From: Actinobacteria bacterium UBA5975
GTDB taxonomy: Bacteria; Actinomycetota; Actinomycetes; Nanopelagicales; Nanopelagicaceae
NCBI GenBank assembly: GCA_002430075.1
Contig: DJBN01000078.1
Coordinates: forward strand, 1 to 6,312
Reading direction: 5' to 3'
Length of the DNA: 6,312 nucleotides
Shown here piece by piece: positions 6,002-6,312 of this stretch. Under the pieces are notes generated by a model. The model made no database searches, was not told the origin of the DNA, and worked only from the letters and a program-made list of their open reading frames with translations. Each line of letters starts with the position of its first letter. Position 1 is the stretch's first letter. The position numbers and the translations under genes were made by a program.

Positions 6002-6312
6002 GAGAGGCCAGATTAAGAGAAGCGGCGGATATCTTCTCGCTCTTGCCCTCTTATCTTCACTCTTACTGCCTGCTCCATCAGTTGCCCTTTCTCAATTTAA
6101 AGTTGCGCCATCTACTGTGTGGGGTCATACCTACACCGGTAAGAGCACGGGGACCACTGATACTCGCCCACCAAAAGTTGCTCGCTTAGAACAGAAGTCG
6201 ATGTTTGTAGTAAATTTTAAAGATTTCCCTGAATGGGCTAAGAAAGATTTTCAAGGAGCCGTAGATATTTGGTCGGCCAACTTCGCATCTACAGTTCCTA
6301 TAACTATTGACG
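6000..6312 (+). CDS. Exported protein of unknown function, 3'-truncated by the window edge
   Basis: An open frame of 104 codons running off the end of the window. It begins with a textbook Sec signal peptide: basic n-region (Arg2, Lys6, Arg7), hydrophobic core from Tyr11 to about Leu23, and a probable signal peptidase I site after Ala29 (PSVA|LS). The product is therefore exported across the membrane; there is no lipobox cysteine. After a Thr/Gly/Pro-rich stretch (about 44-58), residues 69-104 show an FVVNF strand, FPEWA, then an AVDIW helix and VPITID. That pattern recalls the start of a domain seen in assorted large secreted bacterial proteins, some annotated as metalloproteases; this is resemblance from memory, not a family assignment. 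The ATG at 6000 is the best start for the signal peptide; a TTG at 5991 is in frame. No Shine-Dalgarno is visible. It is divergent from the glutaredoxin-like gene. Confidence 0.75.
   Translation, partial: MRGQIKRSGGYLLALALLSSLLLPAPSVALSQFKVAPSTVWGHTYTGKSTGTTDTRPPKVARLEQKSMFVVNFKDFPEWAKKDFQGAVDIWSANFASTVPITID

Noticed and set aside
1..6312. CRISPR array, tRNA/rRNA, insertion sequence or phage-defence cassette
   Set aside because: No regularly spaced repeats, tRNA-like cloverleaf, transposase or terminal repeats were seen. The SF2 helicase is XPB with its RED motif, not a restriction or defence helicase.

Overview
This window looks like a compact chromosomal segment from an actinobacterium of moderate GC. 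Three lines I counted by hand gave 42-55% G+C. The taxonomic guess rests on gene families. The 733-residue protein at 812-3013 belongs to the 'helicase-associated' family known from Actinobacteria (Rv0862c-like), and it sits with a bacterial XPB helicase as in mycobacteria (Rv0861c/Rv0862c). Moderate GC, very tight packing and overlapping genes fit a streamlined freshwater lineage such as the acI/Nanopelagicales group. That assignment is an inference.

Layout, left to right. (1) 1-750 (+) is the 3' part of a HAD-IB phosphatase whose start lies outside the window. (2) 751-811 is a 61-bp gap with a candidate -10 element but no well-spaced Shine-Dalgarno. (3) 812-5756 (+) is a three-gene operon joined by two ATGA stop/start overlaps: the helicase-associated/WYL-like protein, an M20-family metallopeptidase, and the XPB DNA helicase. 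(4) 5719-5964 (-) is a small glutaredoxin-like thiol-redox protein. It converges on xpb, and the two 3' ends overlap by 38 bp. (5) 5965-5999 is a 35-bp divergent spacer containing a short palindrome. (6) 6000-6312 (+) is the beginning of an exported protein with a clear signal peptide, cut off by the window edge.

The centre of interest is the operon. The XPB N-terminus (about residues 5-99) and the middle of the helicase-associated protein (about residues 442-533) are recognisably the same domain. The helicase-associated protein also ends in a WYL-like beta domain that has lost the W-Y-L signature. The two proteins therefore look like a matched DNA-transaction pair. A complete, apparently catalytically competent M20 peptidase is wedged between them and translationally coupled on both sides. 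Its substrate, and its link if any to DNA repair, cannot be read from the sequence.

I see no tRNA, rRNA, CRISPR array, insertion sequence or convincing intrinsic terminator. Nothing here amounts to a clearly new defence or mobile system. The unusual points are the operon composition, the shared domain and the packing.
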